From Brachycybe producta (Eukaryota; Arthropoda; Diplopoda; Playtdesmida; Andrognathidae): a stretch of 64,000 nucleotides of DNA. This document shows, in pieces, positions 24,736 to 38,069 of the stretch (the first letter of the stretch is position 1; each line of letters opens with the position of its first letter). Location: positions 448,731-512,730 of the forward strand of contig JAUPFP010000083.1 of NCBI GenBank assembly GCA_036925085.1, given 5' to 3'. Made by a program: the position numbers and the translations under genes. The notes under the pieces are model-generated. The model did not search any database. It saw only the letters and a program-made list of their open reading frames with translations, and was not told where the DNA came from.

Positions 24736-26331
24736 AAAGGCTGTCATTTATGATCAGATAGTAAACTCTCAGAAAAAAATAAGTTACAATTGATTCCGCA
24801 CTTCACTTAACGATGATGATTTATAATAAAACTTTTTTTTCTTATACATTACGATGAAAACCCACCACTCAACACGAAAAAATCGAATAAGTCGAAAACA
24901 CGAATTTTCGTTTAACACGAAAAATATATTCATGTCTTTTTTCAATTTTCATTTAGTTTTTTCCACTTTTTAATTTTTTCTTTCTTTCTTTGTATATGTT
25001 GTAAAACAATAACCAAAAAAAACAAATGAAAATCAGTATTAAAAGGTATATTAATTATTATATTTTTAATTTATTTAATCTTATTAAAAAAATCAGAAGG
25101 AAAAAAAAAATCTTAAATTTAAGATTTTTGATTTTTTTTTTTTTTTTTTTTTTTGCTATTATTTTTTTGCCTTATTTTTTTTTTTAATATTTTGTGTAAT
25201 ATTTGCAATTTATTTCATTTGTTTGTTTTGAGAAAAAAAAATACATAACAATTCACCATTTTTTTTTTCTCTCTATCTCTCTCTTTCTCTCTTTAATAAA
25301 TACACAAATACATAACTAAACATTTTGAAAATGTTGAATGTCGTTTATTTTTTGTCTTCCCTCACTTCTTTGATTAAAAAGAAAAAAACAAAAATCATTG
25401 AATTTTTTTTTTGTGTCACCAACGTTGTTATTAAATTCTATGGAGAAAAAAAAATACAGTGACGTCATCATTCCCATCCTTTAATGATATATGTGTGTCT
25501 CTCTTACTTGTGTATGCGGTCTTTTTAAATACATGACGTTATTATTATTATTAATTATTATTATTATTATTCATTTGTAAATATTGCACCTTTTAATTGT
25601 TATAATTGCGCGCTTCTTTCAAAATGAGCGAGCTGAACGTTTTCAACTATAATTGACCAATAAATTAAAACAAAACAAAAAAAAAAGTTTTGGAAACTGA
25701 TTCCTTATTTTTCTTTCTTTTGTCATTTTAATTCTTTGTTGTTGTTTTTTTCTTTCTTAATTTGTAATTGTTTATTTATATTGTCTTTTTTTTTCCTACA
25801 GAATACTCAATCGATACATCATTGTGCTTCAAAACAAAGCGTGCCATTATTTAGATTCTTAAGTTTATTATTCTTAAATATTAACTTTTTTTTTGAAGAA
25901 AGTCAAAAGTATGTTGTTATAAGCTATATCATCAAACTTTCTATAGAAAGTTTGATGGAACCATTTCTCTACTATTCTTATTCTAGTCTCTTTACACATT
26001 CTGATTATTATTATTAATTATTATTATTTTTATTATTAACTTTTTAGAAGCAATATTGAAGAATTCACAAACGTATTCTTAAAATAATTAAAATCAATCC
26101 TTTCAGAAGTGTGTTCTAAAAGAAAAGGTTTTTTTTTTTGGACATTCTGCTCATTTTCTAGTTTGAAACATTAAAATTAATTTTTGCAAAAATTGCTTAA
26201 AATAAGTGTTAAGCCTTATGCAAGGCGAACCTATTGTTAACTGTTGGGAAACTTTGAAGTATGACTTAATTTTGTCTTAGCTTTATAAGGTTTTTATCCT
26301 TTTTTTTTTTTTTTTTGGAAACTTTACCAAG
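24736..26331. other. Low-complexity A/T sequence
   Basis: Long T runs (24 T near 25132), (ATT)n near 25540 and 26005, and a family E fragment at about 26190-26295. No gene. Confidence 0.55.
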
Positions 26332-26497
26332 AAACTGAAAATTTGTTAGAAACTAAAATAGTAGGTCATATGGTTATCTACAAGGAAGAAAACCCTCGTA
26401 AATGTCTTATGATGAAATTTTAAGTCTTATTTTTCGAAATTGTCAAGCTATTATTTGTAATTCATTTCTTTACTATTCTAGTTTCTAAGTTGATTCT
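26332..26497. mobile_element. Family A MITE, short copy
   Basis: Ends TTGTTAGAAACTAAAATAGT and mirror ACTATTCTAGTTTCTAAG. The interior is diverged. Confidence 0.65.
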
Positions 26498-27361
26498 AAA
26501 ATGCAGACTGTCATAAACACTGTTATAAACACAATATTACTTGTGTTTTTTTTTAGTATAATTATATTTAATTATCAATTACATAAATAATTTTAGTATT
26601 AAAAAAGTATTGTGTTGCTTTTACTGGGCAAATCTCTTTAAGTGGACAATTAATTGCCCCCCCCCCCCCAAAAAAAACCCATCAAATATCTTTTTCAATT
26701 TGAGTCGCTTACCTTCAGTAAAATAAATGAAACAGATTGCACTACAGAATAGTCATCTTTACGTAGCAACTGTTTGTGTGTGTTTTTGAGGTCCGATTTG
26801 GGAGGGGAGCTTTTTTATTGCGTGTGACTGTTGGCTGTTGAGAATGTATTTGTTATTACTATGGGTGCATTTGAGAACGCACTACAATCGAAATGTATTT
26901 TGTAAGTGTTGCTGCTGCTGATACTATTAGAAGTTAAAAAGTCTTCTACAATGTTTTTATCAATGCAACTAAACTTCGGCGCTGTTTTCAAATGTAGTCC
27001 TACTTCTGCATCGGTAAGAGGATTGTAATTACTGATAACTTCTAGCAGCCGCAGCTCTTACAGAATACATAACACTTCTAGGAATCATTAATTATGCTGT
27101 TTCTAGTGATCATTTTACTTGTGTCACTCGTTTTACTACAGAGGTCTCTTGCCACTCGTATTCAAACGGAACTGTCCGACGTTTTCCAACACTTCCTGGA
27201 CATTTTCATAGAACGAAATGACTTTGAAATGCTTATTTCGTTAAGATGCATTATGGGAAATTGCATTCTACTTGCATTGACTCAGTAAGCACTGCAGCTA
27301 TTAGCAAGCTGACTATCCTCACTGAGCTCATACCAAAGCAACAAAGTTAGGATAACAACAT

Positions 27362-27766
27362 AGTGGAGAGGCGAGTCAAGAGCCAAGCTGTGATGCACGC
27401 TGCGAGCTAAGATACAAGATAGATATTTCAATTGATCAGCACACAGGGACGCTTCATGCAGAGCTTAATGAATCGTGTTGAATCTTAAAGAATTGACTAA
27501 GGCTGAAAATATAGTGCTGAAGTAAGTCGAGAGTTAAAAGCTGTTGATGCAAGCAGCGCGTTTCATGAATTTCATGTAAATGCATGAGGCATCACTATTC
27601 GCAGCTTGAATCACAACTTGGCTCACATTTTCAGCCTAACGATTTCTTTTCAAGTGCAGCTCCAGTTGACTCTCCGGCACTATGTACATCTGTTGTGCTG
27701 CTTGCATCTAGCATCCTGAAACTCGCAGCTTGCATCATAGCTTGGCTCTTGACTCGCCCCTCCAAT
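27362..27766. mobile_element. About 405-bp inverted-repeat element (GGCGAGTCAAGAGCCAAGCT arms)
   Basis: Left arm GGAGAGGCGAGTCAAGAGCC then AAGCTGTGATGCACGCTGCGAG; the right arm (27715-27762) mirrors it with few differences. Interior copies of GCTTG.ATCA.A.CTTGGCTC near 27603 form a second, weaker pair. Function of the interior is unknown. Confidence 0.75.
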
Positions 27767-28377
27767 ATTGTTTTTAACCTTAGGCTTTCTTATTCTCCCT
27801 TTTATTTGTTTCTGCGTGTATTCTAAATGCACTGTTGCTGTTTGATGCTGACAAGTATACTTGTAGTCATTTTCAAATGAACCTTATGATTTTGGCAATG
27901 CCTAAGACCAGTTAAGTACTAATTAGTAATTTATTTTTATACTCTTTATTTTATTTTGGATGATGAATCTAATTTTGAAAGCAATAAAGATATAAATAAC
28001 CAACTTTGCAGGCCTAAAACTCATTAGGAAAAAGTGTTGGCTTCCTTTATTTCCGTTGTTAAACGCCAACAGTTTATAAATAAGAGAACTTTATGTAGTT
28101 GAGATTCGTTTGGTCACTTTGAATAAGTGGTTAGTTGGTTGCTAACTTAGCCAACAATAATAGACTTAATGGTGTAATTTCTTTTTCTTTGCAAAATGGC
28201 AAATTAATTTGGCCACTTCGCAATTCAATAACTTTGCAATAAGATATAATTTTCTATCTTTATAGAAAATTATAAGTAGCTTCTTCGTTTTTTGTTTTTT
28301 TTTTCAAATTACAAGATAGTATTTGTCGTTCGTCATTGCATTTGTAAAATTTGCCAAAAACAAAAGCAACATTAAGG

Positions 28378-28690
28378 TAGGTGGTTTTAAAAGAGTAAAC
28401 GACTCTCGAATTCTCTGGGTTTTTTTTTTTCTTTACAGAGCAAAATTTAAGTGTTTTAGAAACTAGAAAGGTACCTCAATATTGCACTTAAAGGTAATTC
28501 TCGTGTTGGTATTGTCTTCACATTGGTATTCTTATGCTTTAAAATAAACTTTTTGTGGCAAGTTATTTTTAGAATATTTGTTCATAAAAAGTTTATTCTG
28601 AAACATTTCAACATGGACCGTTTTCAGTTACCGTTCTAGTTTTTAACACACTTTTAACCTGAAGATGCGGAATAATATAATCAAAGAGTT
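28378..28690. mobile_element. Family A MITE copy
   Basis: Left GGTGGTTTTAAAAGAGTAAA, GTGTTTTAGAAACTAGAAAG, CTTTAAAATAAACTTTTTGTGG; the right side mirrors them as CATAAAAAGTTTATTCTGAA, CCGTTCTAGTTTTTAACACA and AACCTGAAGATGCGGAATAA. Confidence 0.75.
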
Positions 28691-29221
28691 CCAAAAATAG
28701 CTGTTCATACAATATGTTAAGAAAAAACACTTGAACTTTGTTAGAACCTAGAACAATTACAATTAGTGCTCTGCTAGCAGCCAAATAGGCCTATGGCAGA
28801 GGGACATGAGTCCACATGCAGCATTAAGCATTGTCAAGCACATATACATAAATGAATATACAATCCCACAAAACAAAATTATCCGAATATGCTCTAGTCT
28901 CAAAAGGGCCTGTAACAGAGGGACTATTTATTTATTCCAAAAGCAACATAGGCCTAAACAGTCTCAGATTTCAATTTCTGCTTATTTTAAAATTGTTAAG
29001 AGAAATGTTTTTTTTTAAAGATCTTATTTAGTAAGCATATAAATATTTATTAAAACTGTAGGTCCTGATGTATTTAGTGGGACCTAAAAAGGTTTCATTA
29101 TGTTCTCGTTAAATGACATTTTAAAGATTTCTGAGAACTGATGCACATAACTCTGATTTTCGGCGTTTATGCAGTTTTGGGTTTAGCCTCCATATACAGC
29201 CTTTGGACTTATTTTGTGCCT

Positions 29222-29425
29222 TTGATACGGTGGCGCTCATTTGTCTCTTCTTGATAATAATAACTGAGCGCTGTAGAGAGTTAGGAGGCTAAATTACTAT
29301 TTTTGGCAATTGTAAGTGAATGTTATTTACACAAGTTTGGCTGTTATTATACTTAGCAATTGTACAGTTTGGCGTTTGTTCGCTTTGGCGCTTGTTTGGC
29401 GCGTTCTTCAATCTAGTACTTATTT
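29222..29425. repeat. Family F repeat copy
   Basis: TGATACGGTGGCGCTCATTT, AGTTAGGAGGCTAAATTACT ATTTTTGGC, then TTTGGCGCTTGTTTGGCGCG. Confidence 0.5.
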
Positions 29426-31411
29426 AGTCGGTTCTTTTATTTTAAATATAATTAATTAAAATTGTTTATAATGTGTAAAGAGTTAAAATGTTTTATGAAA
29501 ATGCAGATTTTTTGTTTTCAACTTCTAATAAAGAACACAATTTTATCAGGTAGTTGTTAATGGAATTAAATTGGTTTTTAGTGTTAATTTTTAAATTATT
29601 TTTTTCTCTTTGTGTGGTTTAATCACCAATTTAAAGGGACAATGATGATGATGATGATAAAAAGGGAGAAATGATTTTTATTCCTTTTGATGGAGGAGGT
29701 GAGGTGGTGGTGGTGATGGTGTTGGAATAAACGGCAGCGGCGGCCATTGCTCTTCTTTTCTTCTTGTCTGGGGCTGTTGAGCTTTTTTTCTCTGCATGTT
29801 TTTTTTTTCCAACAAGTTTTTAGCCACATGTTTTCTGACCTTGTTCCTTGTTTATCATACGGCTTTATTTTATTATGGGTTTTTAACTCTCTAACACGCC
29901 TCCCTATCAATAAAAGGACCCTCTCTCTATGCAAACACAACAATTTTTTTTAGATTATTTTTTATTTAAGTTAATAAACTTGAATATAGACTTGAAATCA
30001 GATAAAATGATATTATAATTGCATTAATCAATTTATTTGGCTGAGATTGGAGACAGGCAGAAAAGAATAACTAAATTATTTCCAACGTTAACTTTTACAG
30101 AATAGAAAATAAAAGACTTGTCATAATGATATTAAATTTTCGTATTTAGCTCATAATCGTGTCTAAAGCCCCCTAATATCACAAAAGCAATTTTTAATGC
30201 AATGAAACTTGCAACTAAATTTTTTAACAAACTTTTATATCACTCTATGAGTTTTGCAATTAGTTTCATAAGTTGATAACTAAAATCAACCAATCAGAAA
30301 TGACTGAGAGAAAAATAATCTGGAATTTAAAAAAAAAATTGATATTCAAATTCAAACCTCAATATGTGCAACTCCATGAGACCTGGGTAGAAACACACAA
30401 GTTACAAATAAAGTTTCATCAAGTTGAATGTGAAAACATTTTTACTGTCACAAAAATGAATTGTATATGAGAAATACTGTCATTAGCAAGGACATCATGA
30501 GATATGATTGTCACAAATGTTTTTTTTTGTTTTTTTTTTTGTTTTTGCATACTGAAATAATTATTGGTAAAATTTGAAAGAAGTTTAAACAAAAGTCACA
30601 TTTTCTATGTTTAATTTCTGCCAAATAAATAGGACAATTTACACTATAGAAATGACATTTTCAGTCGTATTTCTGCGAGTGGGGAATTTGAAACAGAATT
30701 TATTTAATTAATAATTTATTTAATTTGCATATTTTGCAATCTTATTTTTAAGAAACCATTTTAAATAAATAAAACTTTCAAGCTTAGTAATTAACTAACA
30801 ATTTTAGGAACTTTATAATTGTTAATTTATAATTATTTTCTTAGTTTTAGTCTTTTAATTTTATTTTCGCGTGTTTCTAATTATAGTGATTCCAATAATT
30901 AATTGTAAGGTAAATTCTCATATTAAATAATGTAAATAAATAATTTGTAATATTTTATGACTTTCTGTTGACAACACTGTTGTACATATATACGGAAGAA
31001 ATTAAGCTTTAATATCGATTCTGAATGGATATTTAATTCAACAATAAAACTTATTTGGTGTATTGATTGAATGTGGTGGTGGTGGGTGGTGGTGTTGTTG
31101 TTGTTGTATTTACATAGAATAACAACAACAGCATCATCATCATAGTTCCCTGTGTTTCCTCACTCGGTTATTATTTATTATTAGTGTTAGTATATACAGT
31201 ACGTGTATACAATTGTATACACAATGGGGCTCTATTAGTACTATTACACGTAAGTATAAATAAACACATAAACACAATGATGATGAGTGTGGTTTTTATG
31301 AGATATATTCAGAAATTATCTCATTTGGAAAGATCAATTTGGTCTAATGCGTATACAATGAACATGAAATTAAACAGAATAAAAATGAAGCTGAATAAAG
31401 GCTACACTGGA
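29426..31411. other. Gene-free AT-rich sequence
   Basis: Contains (ATG)n near 29642 and GGTGGTGGTG / GTTGTTGTTG tracts near 31075. No defined elements or coding exons seen. Confidence 0.5.
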
Positions 31412-31506
31412 TGAGAGCTAAATAGCTGAATGAAGAGCTGAGCAACTGAATGAAGAGCTGAGCAGGTGAATTTAGAGCTGAGAAACTTAATGAAGAGTTA
31501 AAGCTA
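31412..31506 (+). repeat. 20-bp tandem repeat
   Basis: Four to five units of about 20 bp: GAAGAGCTGAGCAACTGAAT at 31432, then one unit each at 31452 and 31472, with partial units on both sides. Open frames through it are accidental. Confidence 0.8.
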
Positions 31507-33283
31507 AACTTCACCAGAAGTAAATTAAACAAAAGCTAGATCTAAATTTATTGAATGCTATAAAGTGAAGCAGAACAATAGTTAAATAATTTAACTATTG
31601 TTTTGCTGTTTATTTCTGGTTAACGTAACTAGCTAAATAAAAAAAATCGGTTAAGCAGAACATCGTTCAAACTCAATGAAAGATGAACAGAAAAAAAAAT
31701 AGCTAATAATGTAAACTTAACATTAGCAGTTGTTTACTTTTGAAGCAAATGACTGAATAACCACTCAAGTCATTCATTTTTGTGTTCATTCCATTTTGCG
31801 CTTTTTTTTAATTTAGCACTAAATCAGCGCCACCGTTCAAGTTTAGCTCTATCCACCGTGTGTCATAATCAAAAACACCAATTTCAATTAAGTAAAATTC
31901 ATTTTTTTTGTATATCATTCATAATTATTATCACATTATTTAATTAGCGTTTAATGCAATCTGAAAGGAGTGATTGAAAAAAAAATAAGTTTTTAATATA
32001 ATATAATATAAAATAAATGAAGGTATATAGAGAGAGAGTGAGGGGTTCCTTTTACATGTATTTCTGTCTCTCTCTTGTGTTCAAAATTGATGAGAACAAA
32101 ATCTGTTTTTATCTGATCAAGGGAGCAAATGGGCGTGTTTCCTGTCTGACACACAGGTAGCTTCAAGAATCCCATATAATATAGGGAAAAAAATATACTT
32201 TATATAAGGGAAGTTTGCTAGATCCGTTTGTTGTAATTTTGTTCTCTTCTCTCTCTCTCTCTTTCTGTAAATTAAAATACATTTGAGTGAGGGTCTATGG
32301 TATAAATGATGATATGGCACCTCCCATAGACATTGATAGAGAGTATATGTGTGTGTGTTAGTGCTGAGGCTATTTCCGTTTTTTATAACGCTCAAGAGTC
32401 TCCTCTAGTCTCTAAGCAGATGGTAACGATTCAGGGAAGCATGGAACCGGGTTTCAAGTGGATCTGGTCTGTCTAGGTGTTTGTCGGTGATTGTCTATAT
32501 CTGTCTGTGTGTGTCCGGACATAGGGAGAAAAAAGTGGGAGGGGGAGGAAAAAAAACCCATTTCAGCATACATAACTCAGCTTGATTGTCCGGTCTGTTT
32601 TTGTTGGCGCGTTTAATGTCAGCTCATTACTTAAATACAGGGTGTCTATAAAACTATAGTGGAGTTTTTTTTCTTTCTTCTCAAGTAATTCAATAAGAGT
32701 ACAGGGTGACCACAGTGTCTTTTTGCTTTTTGTAGAAAATGTTACATTACTTTGTATTGCTGTTAAGCTGGGGGTGGTCACAATATTCAACTGGGACAAC
32801 TCCAAGGATTTGGAGGCGGAGGCTAGCAATGAATGTGGTGGTAGTGAAATAAGTATAAACAAATGAGCGATAAAATAGCAAAAAGTATCTGATATTTATT
32901 GTAGCAGATTACAGAAACGGAACAGAGCGCACAAAAATAAGCTACAATTAAAAACATTGTTTATTTATCTCTTTGTATTTTTGTGTTTGAAAATAAACTA
33001 TTTCAATTTAAATCCATTTAAAATTTGTAAAAAAAAATTTTTGCGCTCCAAATGCATATGATATATGCGATTTAACCGCTTGTTTATTCATTTTTCAATA
33101 GATTCACGTCACTGCTAGCCTCCACCTCCAATTCTTAGTGTCGCCCTCCCCCCCCCCCAAAAAAAAAAATCGTCGCGCTAGAGATCAAAGTTCTGTTTTT
33201 TTGTTGCTGTTGTTGTTGCGCAGAGGTTGTTACAACAAATTAGGAATGTAAACATAGATATTTTATTCTTGTTAATAGGTGGC
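31507..33283. other. Gene-free sequence
   Basis: A hairpin AACAATAGTTAAATAATTTAACTATTGTT lies near 31574-31602. ACAGGGTGTCTATAAAACTA near 32638 resembles a transposon end also seen at 10398 (ACAGGGTGTCTCGAAAACTA) and 61094; no partner end found. No gene. Confidence 0.45.
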
Positions 33284-33560
33284 GCTTTTCAAGCGCCAAA
33301 TTAAGAAAACGCCACTTAGAATAAGCTTCAATTAGAACAAATTGCAGGCTGAATGAAGTGTCAAATTAATGAAACTATATAACCTCCATATTAAGGTTCA
33401 ATAAAACTACCAAAAATAGTTGTCATTTAGCCTCTAAGCGTTGTCTTCAAGAGTGCCCCCAATAAGGATAAAGGCTCTACATAGAAGCTAATATGAACCG
33501 AGATCTTTTCAAACACACTGGACTCATTCTAGAAAGCTGAATAAGCGCCAAACTGATTGA
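33284..33560. repeat. Family F repeat (GGCGCTT/AAGCGCCAAATT type)
   Basis: GGCGCTTTTCAAGCGCCAAA near 33285 and GAATAAGCGCCAAACTGA near 33538, with TAGCCTCTAAGCG between. Related blocks with GGCGC, TTTAGCCTCC and AAACTACCAAA motifs are at 29225-29420 and 45060-45210. Confidence 0.5.
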
Positions 33561-33734
33561 GAGCCAATTTTTTTTTCCATGTTGTGGCTATTGTGATTCT
33601 TGTTGAGTGATCGCCCTTATTGAAATTTATTAAAATATCCACTAGCATTAGGAGGCTTGGAGTTTGTCTTCATACATTTTGCAACGCCATCTATTGTGTA
33701 ACCTAACAACCTAACCTACAGACTTATCATCATA

Positions 33735-34082
33735 AGGCTAGGCGCATATTGAGACGCGTGTGAGGCGACACAGCACAGCACGCTCTTTTGTAACCAACGG
33801 AAATTAATAGGACGGCGTAAATTGGTAACATGATGCTACACAGCGCTGCTCGCGTCTGCTTACAGACGCGTGGCGCTGTGGTCGAGACAGTTTCTCATGC
33901 CCGCGCGTGACGGGTCACATTCAACAGGTGTTTTTAGGCAATTTTCACAAAAATTCATCGTTATAGTGAAGTACTGTTTGAATTGAATGAAATATACGAA
34001 TTAACACGCTACGCGTGTGGCGTGTTCGCGTCATGGCACCCATGTCAGGTCGTTTCACACGCGTTACGCGCGCGCCAAGTCA
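33735..34082. repeat. CpG-rich block of inverted ACGCGT-containing repeats
   Basis: GC- and CpG-rich in an AT-rich setting, with GAGACGCGTGTGAGGCG, CGCGTCTGCTTACAGACGCG (a hairpin), CACGCTACGCGTGTGGCGTG and TTTCACACGCGTTACGCGCG. Opposed ACGCGTGTGA/TCACACGCGT motifs suggest a miniature transposon. A small CpG island is the alternative. Confidence 0.55.
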
Positions 34083-34742
34083 ACTAATGTTACTAAATAT
34101 CCTACTTTCAGAATGTGGCTAATGTCTTTTGTTATGCTAAATACATGTATAGCTAAAGATATTAATTATTGAAATTCGGTCCTCATTTTATGGACACCGT
34201 GTATATTGCGTGTTACTAGTTGCATGACATTAAAAAAAATTCATCATCTATCTAATTTTTTTAAAATTTTATTTTTGGCGTGTTTCCACTTCTGAATTTT
34301 AGAGCATAACCCGAAGTTCCACCTTAGATCTATTTTTTTTTTTGGCAACACCCATTGGCCACTCTTAACTCATTTCATGTCCATCTCCGATTCCTGTTTC
34401 GTAAACGGTTTTGAATAAAAACAATAAAGTGATGTGATTTTTAACTAGAACAATAGCTCGACATTAAAGGTGCTCAACATATAGCTCGCGAGCCCGTTTA
34501 ATTCTTAAGCGCTATTTGAAATCGCTTCAACAGTTTGTTGTGTATGAAGCGCTGTTCATATCACATTTTCATCATTAAATGGTTAAAATTTATTTTTTTT
34601 TCTTCATAAAATTAATTTGAATTAAGGACTTAATTTTGGCATGAAAGGCGCCTCATACATTGTGCAAGCTACTTTCGAACTGTTTCGAAAATCGCTTAGG
34701 AAATTTAAAAAAAATATTTTATATTTAGAAGTTTTATTCCTG

Positions 34743-34866
34743 TATTTCAAAACGTTGCTTTGAATAAAGCTAAGCTTTAAATATGACCTTGAAAAAAGTT
34801 ATATCGCTAAGTCTGAAGAATTACGTTTAGCTTTGTCGCTATTTTAGAATATAGCTGTTAAAGTTA
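34743..34866. mobile_element. Family E copy
   Basis: CAAAACGTTGCTTTGAATAA, AAGCTAAGCTTTAAATATGACC and, on the right, CGCTATTTTAGAATATAGC. The termini are diverged. Confidence 0.55.
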
Positions 34867-35211
34867 TACATTTAAAAACATGAAATGTTAGGGGTTTTTT
34901 TTTATATAAAAAAGGTAAATTTTTCTATCATTGCCATGTTTTTAACATAAAAAAGTAAACAAAAAAAAAGCAGAAGAGCGAAACGGTATTTGAAATATTC
35001 GTAGAATTTGGTTGCTTTTTTTTTGTTGGATCCAGATGAAGGAGGATGTTGTGAGATATTAAGGATGTTGCCAAGTGGAGTGACCCATTAGACCCGTATG
35101 TAAGTGTGTGTTTCCGATAACCTCAGGCTAAATTATCTACACCTGTGTGTGTGTGTGTACAAATAGAAGTAAAGTAATAATGTGTCACTGGACAGGAGTT
35201 CTGACAGTTAT

Positions 35212-35385
35212 TTAAGGCACAAATTAGAAAATATTACCAACTTAAAATTCAACCCTCAGAACAGAGGGTTCCAATACAGAAAACTTTGAACCCTTGAAAA
35301 ACAATTTTTTATAAGATGGAGAATTCTGTTTCGAGGATTCAAGTTGAAGTTTTACTTCTTGAATTAAGGCCCTAAAGACATTCAT
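35212..35385. repeat. Family D repeat copy
   Basis: AATTCAACCCTCAGAACAGA GGGTTCC, mirrored by TTCTGTTTCGAGGATTCAAG TTGAAG and CTTGAATTAAGGCCC. Confidence 0.6.
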
Positions 35386-35447
35386 AATGAACTTATGACA
35401 TATAAATTAATATCAACGGCTGATTTTCGAATTCTGATAGTTCTGTC

Positions 35448-35700
35448 TTTCAGGAACAAAATTTAGATAAACTAAAGGTATTTTCTTTTTGAAATCTTTC
35501 AAAATAAACTTTTTTATAGACAAAAATTAAAACAAATATTGTGTGTATAAAGTTGGGTCATTTCCTAATTCACATGCTGCTTATTTTGAAAGTTAAATTG
35601 GAAATACCCTTAAGTGAATGAGCTACCTTTCTAGTTTCTAAAACACATTCAATGTGAAGTTTTTAAACAATCTGGATAGTTTTATGATCAGCGCCACATG
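35448..35700. mobile_element. Family A MITE copy
   Basis: Left CTTTCAGGAACAAAATTTAG with the ACTAGAA part lost, TTTCAAAATAAACTTTTTTA; right CCCTTAAGTGAATGAGCTAC, CTTTCTAGTTTCTAAAACAC. Confidence 0.7.
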
Positions 35701-38061
35701 GTGACCGAAAAATTAATTGTAACAGGCTGACTTATTTTAATTGTTGAGAATGTTGAGATTGTTGACCATTAAAATAAATTTGGTATCACATTATGTCAGC
35801 AACGAGTGTGTCCAAAAGAAATTGGATGGACCAGAGGGTGGTAGTAGAGGGTAGTAAATGACAAATGGTTTAGGGGGGTTAGTACTGCAGAGGGGGGGGG
35901 GGGGGTTATATACTAGGTAGATTGAGGTTCATACTAGGTAGGTTAGAGAGGAGTAGGGGGGTTATATGGTTGTGTGGGGCAGGAGAGGAGGCAGAAAAAA
36001 ACAAAATTTAGTAGTTTATATCCCTTGGGTCGTCACACTGCCATGTTTGTCCCCAATCTTTATTTTTGACACACCTGGTCCTCTCTTGTTTTTTTGAACC
36101 AGATTAGAATGGTAGGGGGTCTCTTCATCTTTTTTTTTGGGGGGGGAGGTGGTCGGCATGTATAACAATTTTCTTTCTCCTCTGGGCTAAGCTTAAACTG
36201 CAGGACGATTGGAAATTGAGGGTGGTGGTGGTGGTGGTCGTGTAGAGAAGAGACCTATCCAATGCAAGCCTAACCTTTTTTTCTTCAGGTGTTTGTTACC
36301 ATCATCAAGCCACTGCCCATTGTCAATCAGTTGAGAGTGGTGTTGACAGTCCAAGTGGAAATGGTCACTCCTTCAAAAATCCCTATCAGTAGTACTAGTA
36401 GTGTGTCCCTTGAGAGTTTTCCACTCAAATGACAACATTTTCTACATAGTTACTAATATACAGGAGGAAAAAGGGATCACCTTTACCTTTTTTTTCTTTC
36501 CTAATTTCATTCTTTGTCCCACTAGTGGGTTTTGTACAAAACCCCTCTCAGGAGCTTTTTCGGTATGTTATAGGCATACTGAAAAATCAGTCATTCTGCA
36601 CAATTACTAGATAATGTGCATCTCAGGCTATTATTTCGTAGAAAAACCGCATAATTTGGATATAATTTTAGGAATTTTGCATATTTACTATGAAATAATA
36701 CAAAATGGCAATGTAGGCATTCGATGCATTGCCTCAATTGTACAGATTTAGGCCACCGTGCTGCTGCTATTATGTGAGTTGCTGTTATTATGCAGCAGGA
36801 ATGCAAGTCGCTGTCTACTACGCATGTGCACTGTGAACCAACTGAAGTAAATGATACTTCTGTAACTGCATTGCGCACATGTGCAGTAAAAAGTGAAGTT
36901 GCCTTTTCCTCATGATGTTGAAGGTCTTGCATTAGAAGTAGTGGTATTGCACATTGACTAGGAAATCTGTAGATTGATTGATTATTTTTTTTCCCCACTT
37001 TGATGGTAATATGCTGGTCACTCATTCGTTTGATGACATGGGAAGATTTTTTGGGTTGTTTTTCTTGTTTCTTTTCACTCACTCATTTCACAAGACACTT
37101 CTTCACTCTCTCTCTCTCTCTCCTCTATTTCCCCCCTAAGGGGTTTACCTTGTTCCATCTTAAGACATTACCTGTATTTTTTTTCTTCTCTTGAAGCTAG
37201 AGAAGAACCTTGGTAAATTGCTTTGGAGGAGAGGGGGGAGTTGGATGATTGTATTTGGTGTTGGTGAATGTTGTTGTGTAGTGAGTGGCCATCAGAAATC
37301 TTCAGAAGCTTCTTTCTTTCTTTCTTTCTTGTCTCTTGTAACCTTGGCAATCGACTTGATTCAAAAAAAGGTGTTAGAAATGAGGGTGTGCAAAACCAAT
37401 TGAAGGGTGTGAAACAAGAAATTGAATATGTGTACTGAATGTTGTCTGAAAATGAAGTTTTCTTGTTTGCTTTAAACTTCAAAAAAAAAAAAAAGAAAAA
37501 AAAAATATTATGGGGGGAAAAAATAAATGAAAAAGTGCTCCTGTAGTTAGTGCAAATATACATGTCGCATCCATTTTGTGTAATTGTCGATTAGTACCAT
37601 TACACGAAATATTATGTCCATTTCACGTTTTGTATCAGGCCTATCTATGTGCATTTCGCGAAATGGACGTACATTTCGTGCAATGTTCAATTACACAAAA
37701 TGGATAGGGGGTGGTGGGACATATATACCAAAATACCAATCACTATACAGTTTGAGTTTATTCCCTTTTATTTTTTGAACATTGTTATTGTTTACTTTGG
37801 TTTCACCATTCAAAATGAATAGTTTGGGTACCAAAATTGCAAAAATTGAAAACATTTTACTGAGATTTTGTTTCCCTCTTAACTTGTTCTTGAACAAAAT
37901 GGTTACAAATATTATAATTTATAAAATATATATTTTAAAAATATATATAGAAAAAAACGCGTTGCGAGCTTTGCCCACTGAATTCTAATGCAAAAGAAAC
38001 ATGTAAGAAAGTTGTCGATTTTTGTATAGGCCAACTCAAATCAAATATAAATAATTACAAT
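35701..38061. other. Mostly unique sequence around the candidate exon
   Basis: Fewer defined transposons than elsewhere. Holds a 14-G run (35892), GGTGGTGGTGG, the candidate exon at 36290, and a 163-codon minus-strand frame (36591-37082) with no recognisable domain. ATTTCGTGCAATGTTCAATT-type inverted motifs at 37570-37700 suggest a small palindromic repeat. Confidence 0.4.
36290..36431 (+). CDS. Candidate terminal exon of an unknown transcript
   Basis: A good splice-acceptor context (branch-like CCTAAC, then TTTTTTTCTTCAG ending 36289) precedes a stretch with balanced base composition unlike its surroundings. Two frames are open. From 36290 one reads VFVTIIKPLPIVNQLRVVLT... for 46 codons to TGA at 36428-36430. 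The other reads VCYHHQATAHCQSVESGVDS... for about 33 codons to TAG. I recognise neither. It could equally be a noncoding RNA exon or chance. No partner exon was found. Confidence 0.25.
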
Positions 38062-38069
38062 ATAATAGT

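Noticed and set aside
36591..37082. 163-codon minus-strand frame, the longest outside SoxB1
   Set aside because: No domain, mixed composition with no family pattern, and no splice or promoter context; frames of this length occur by chance in 64 kb.
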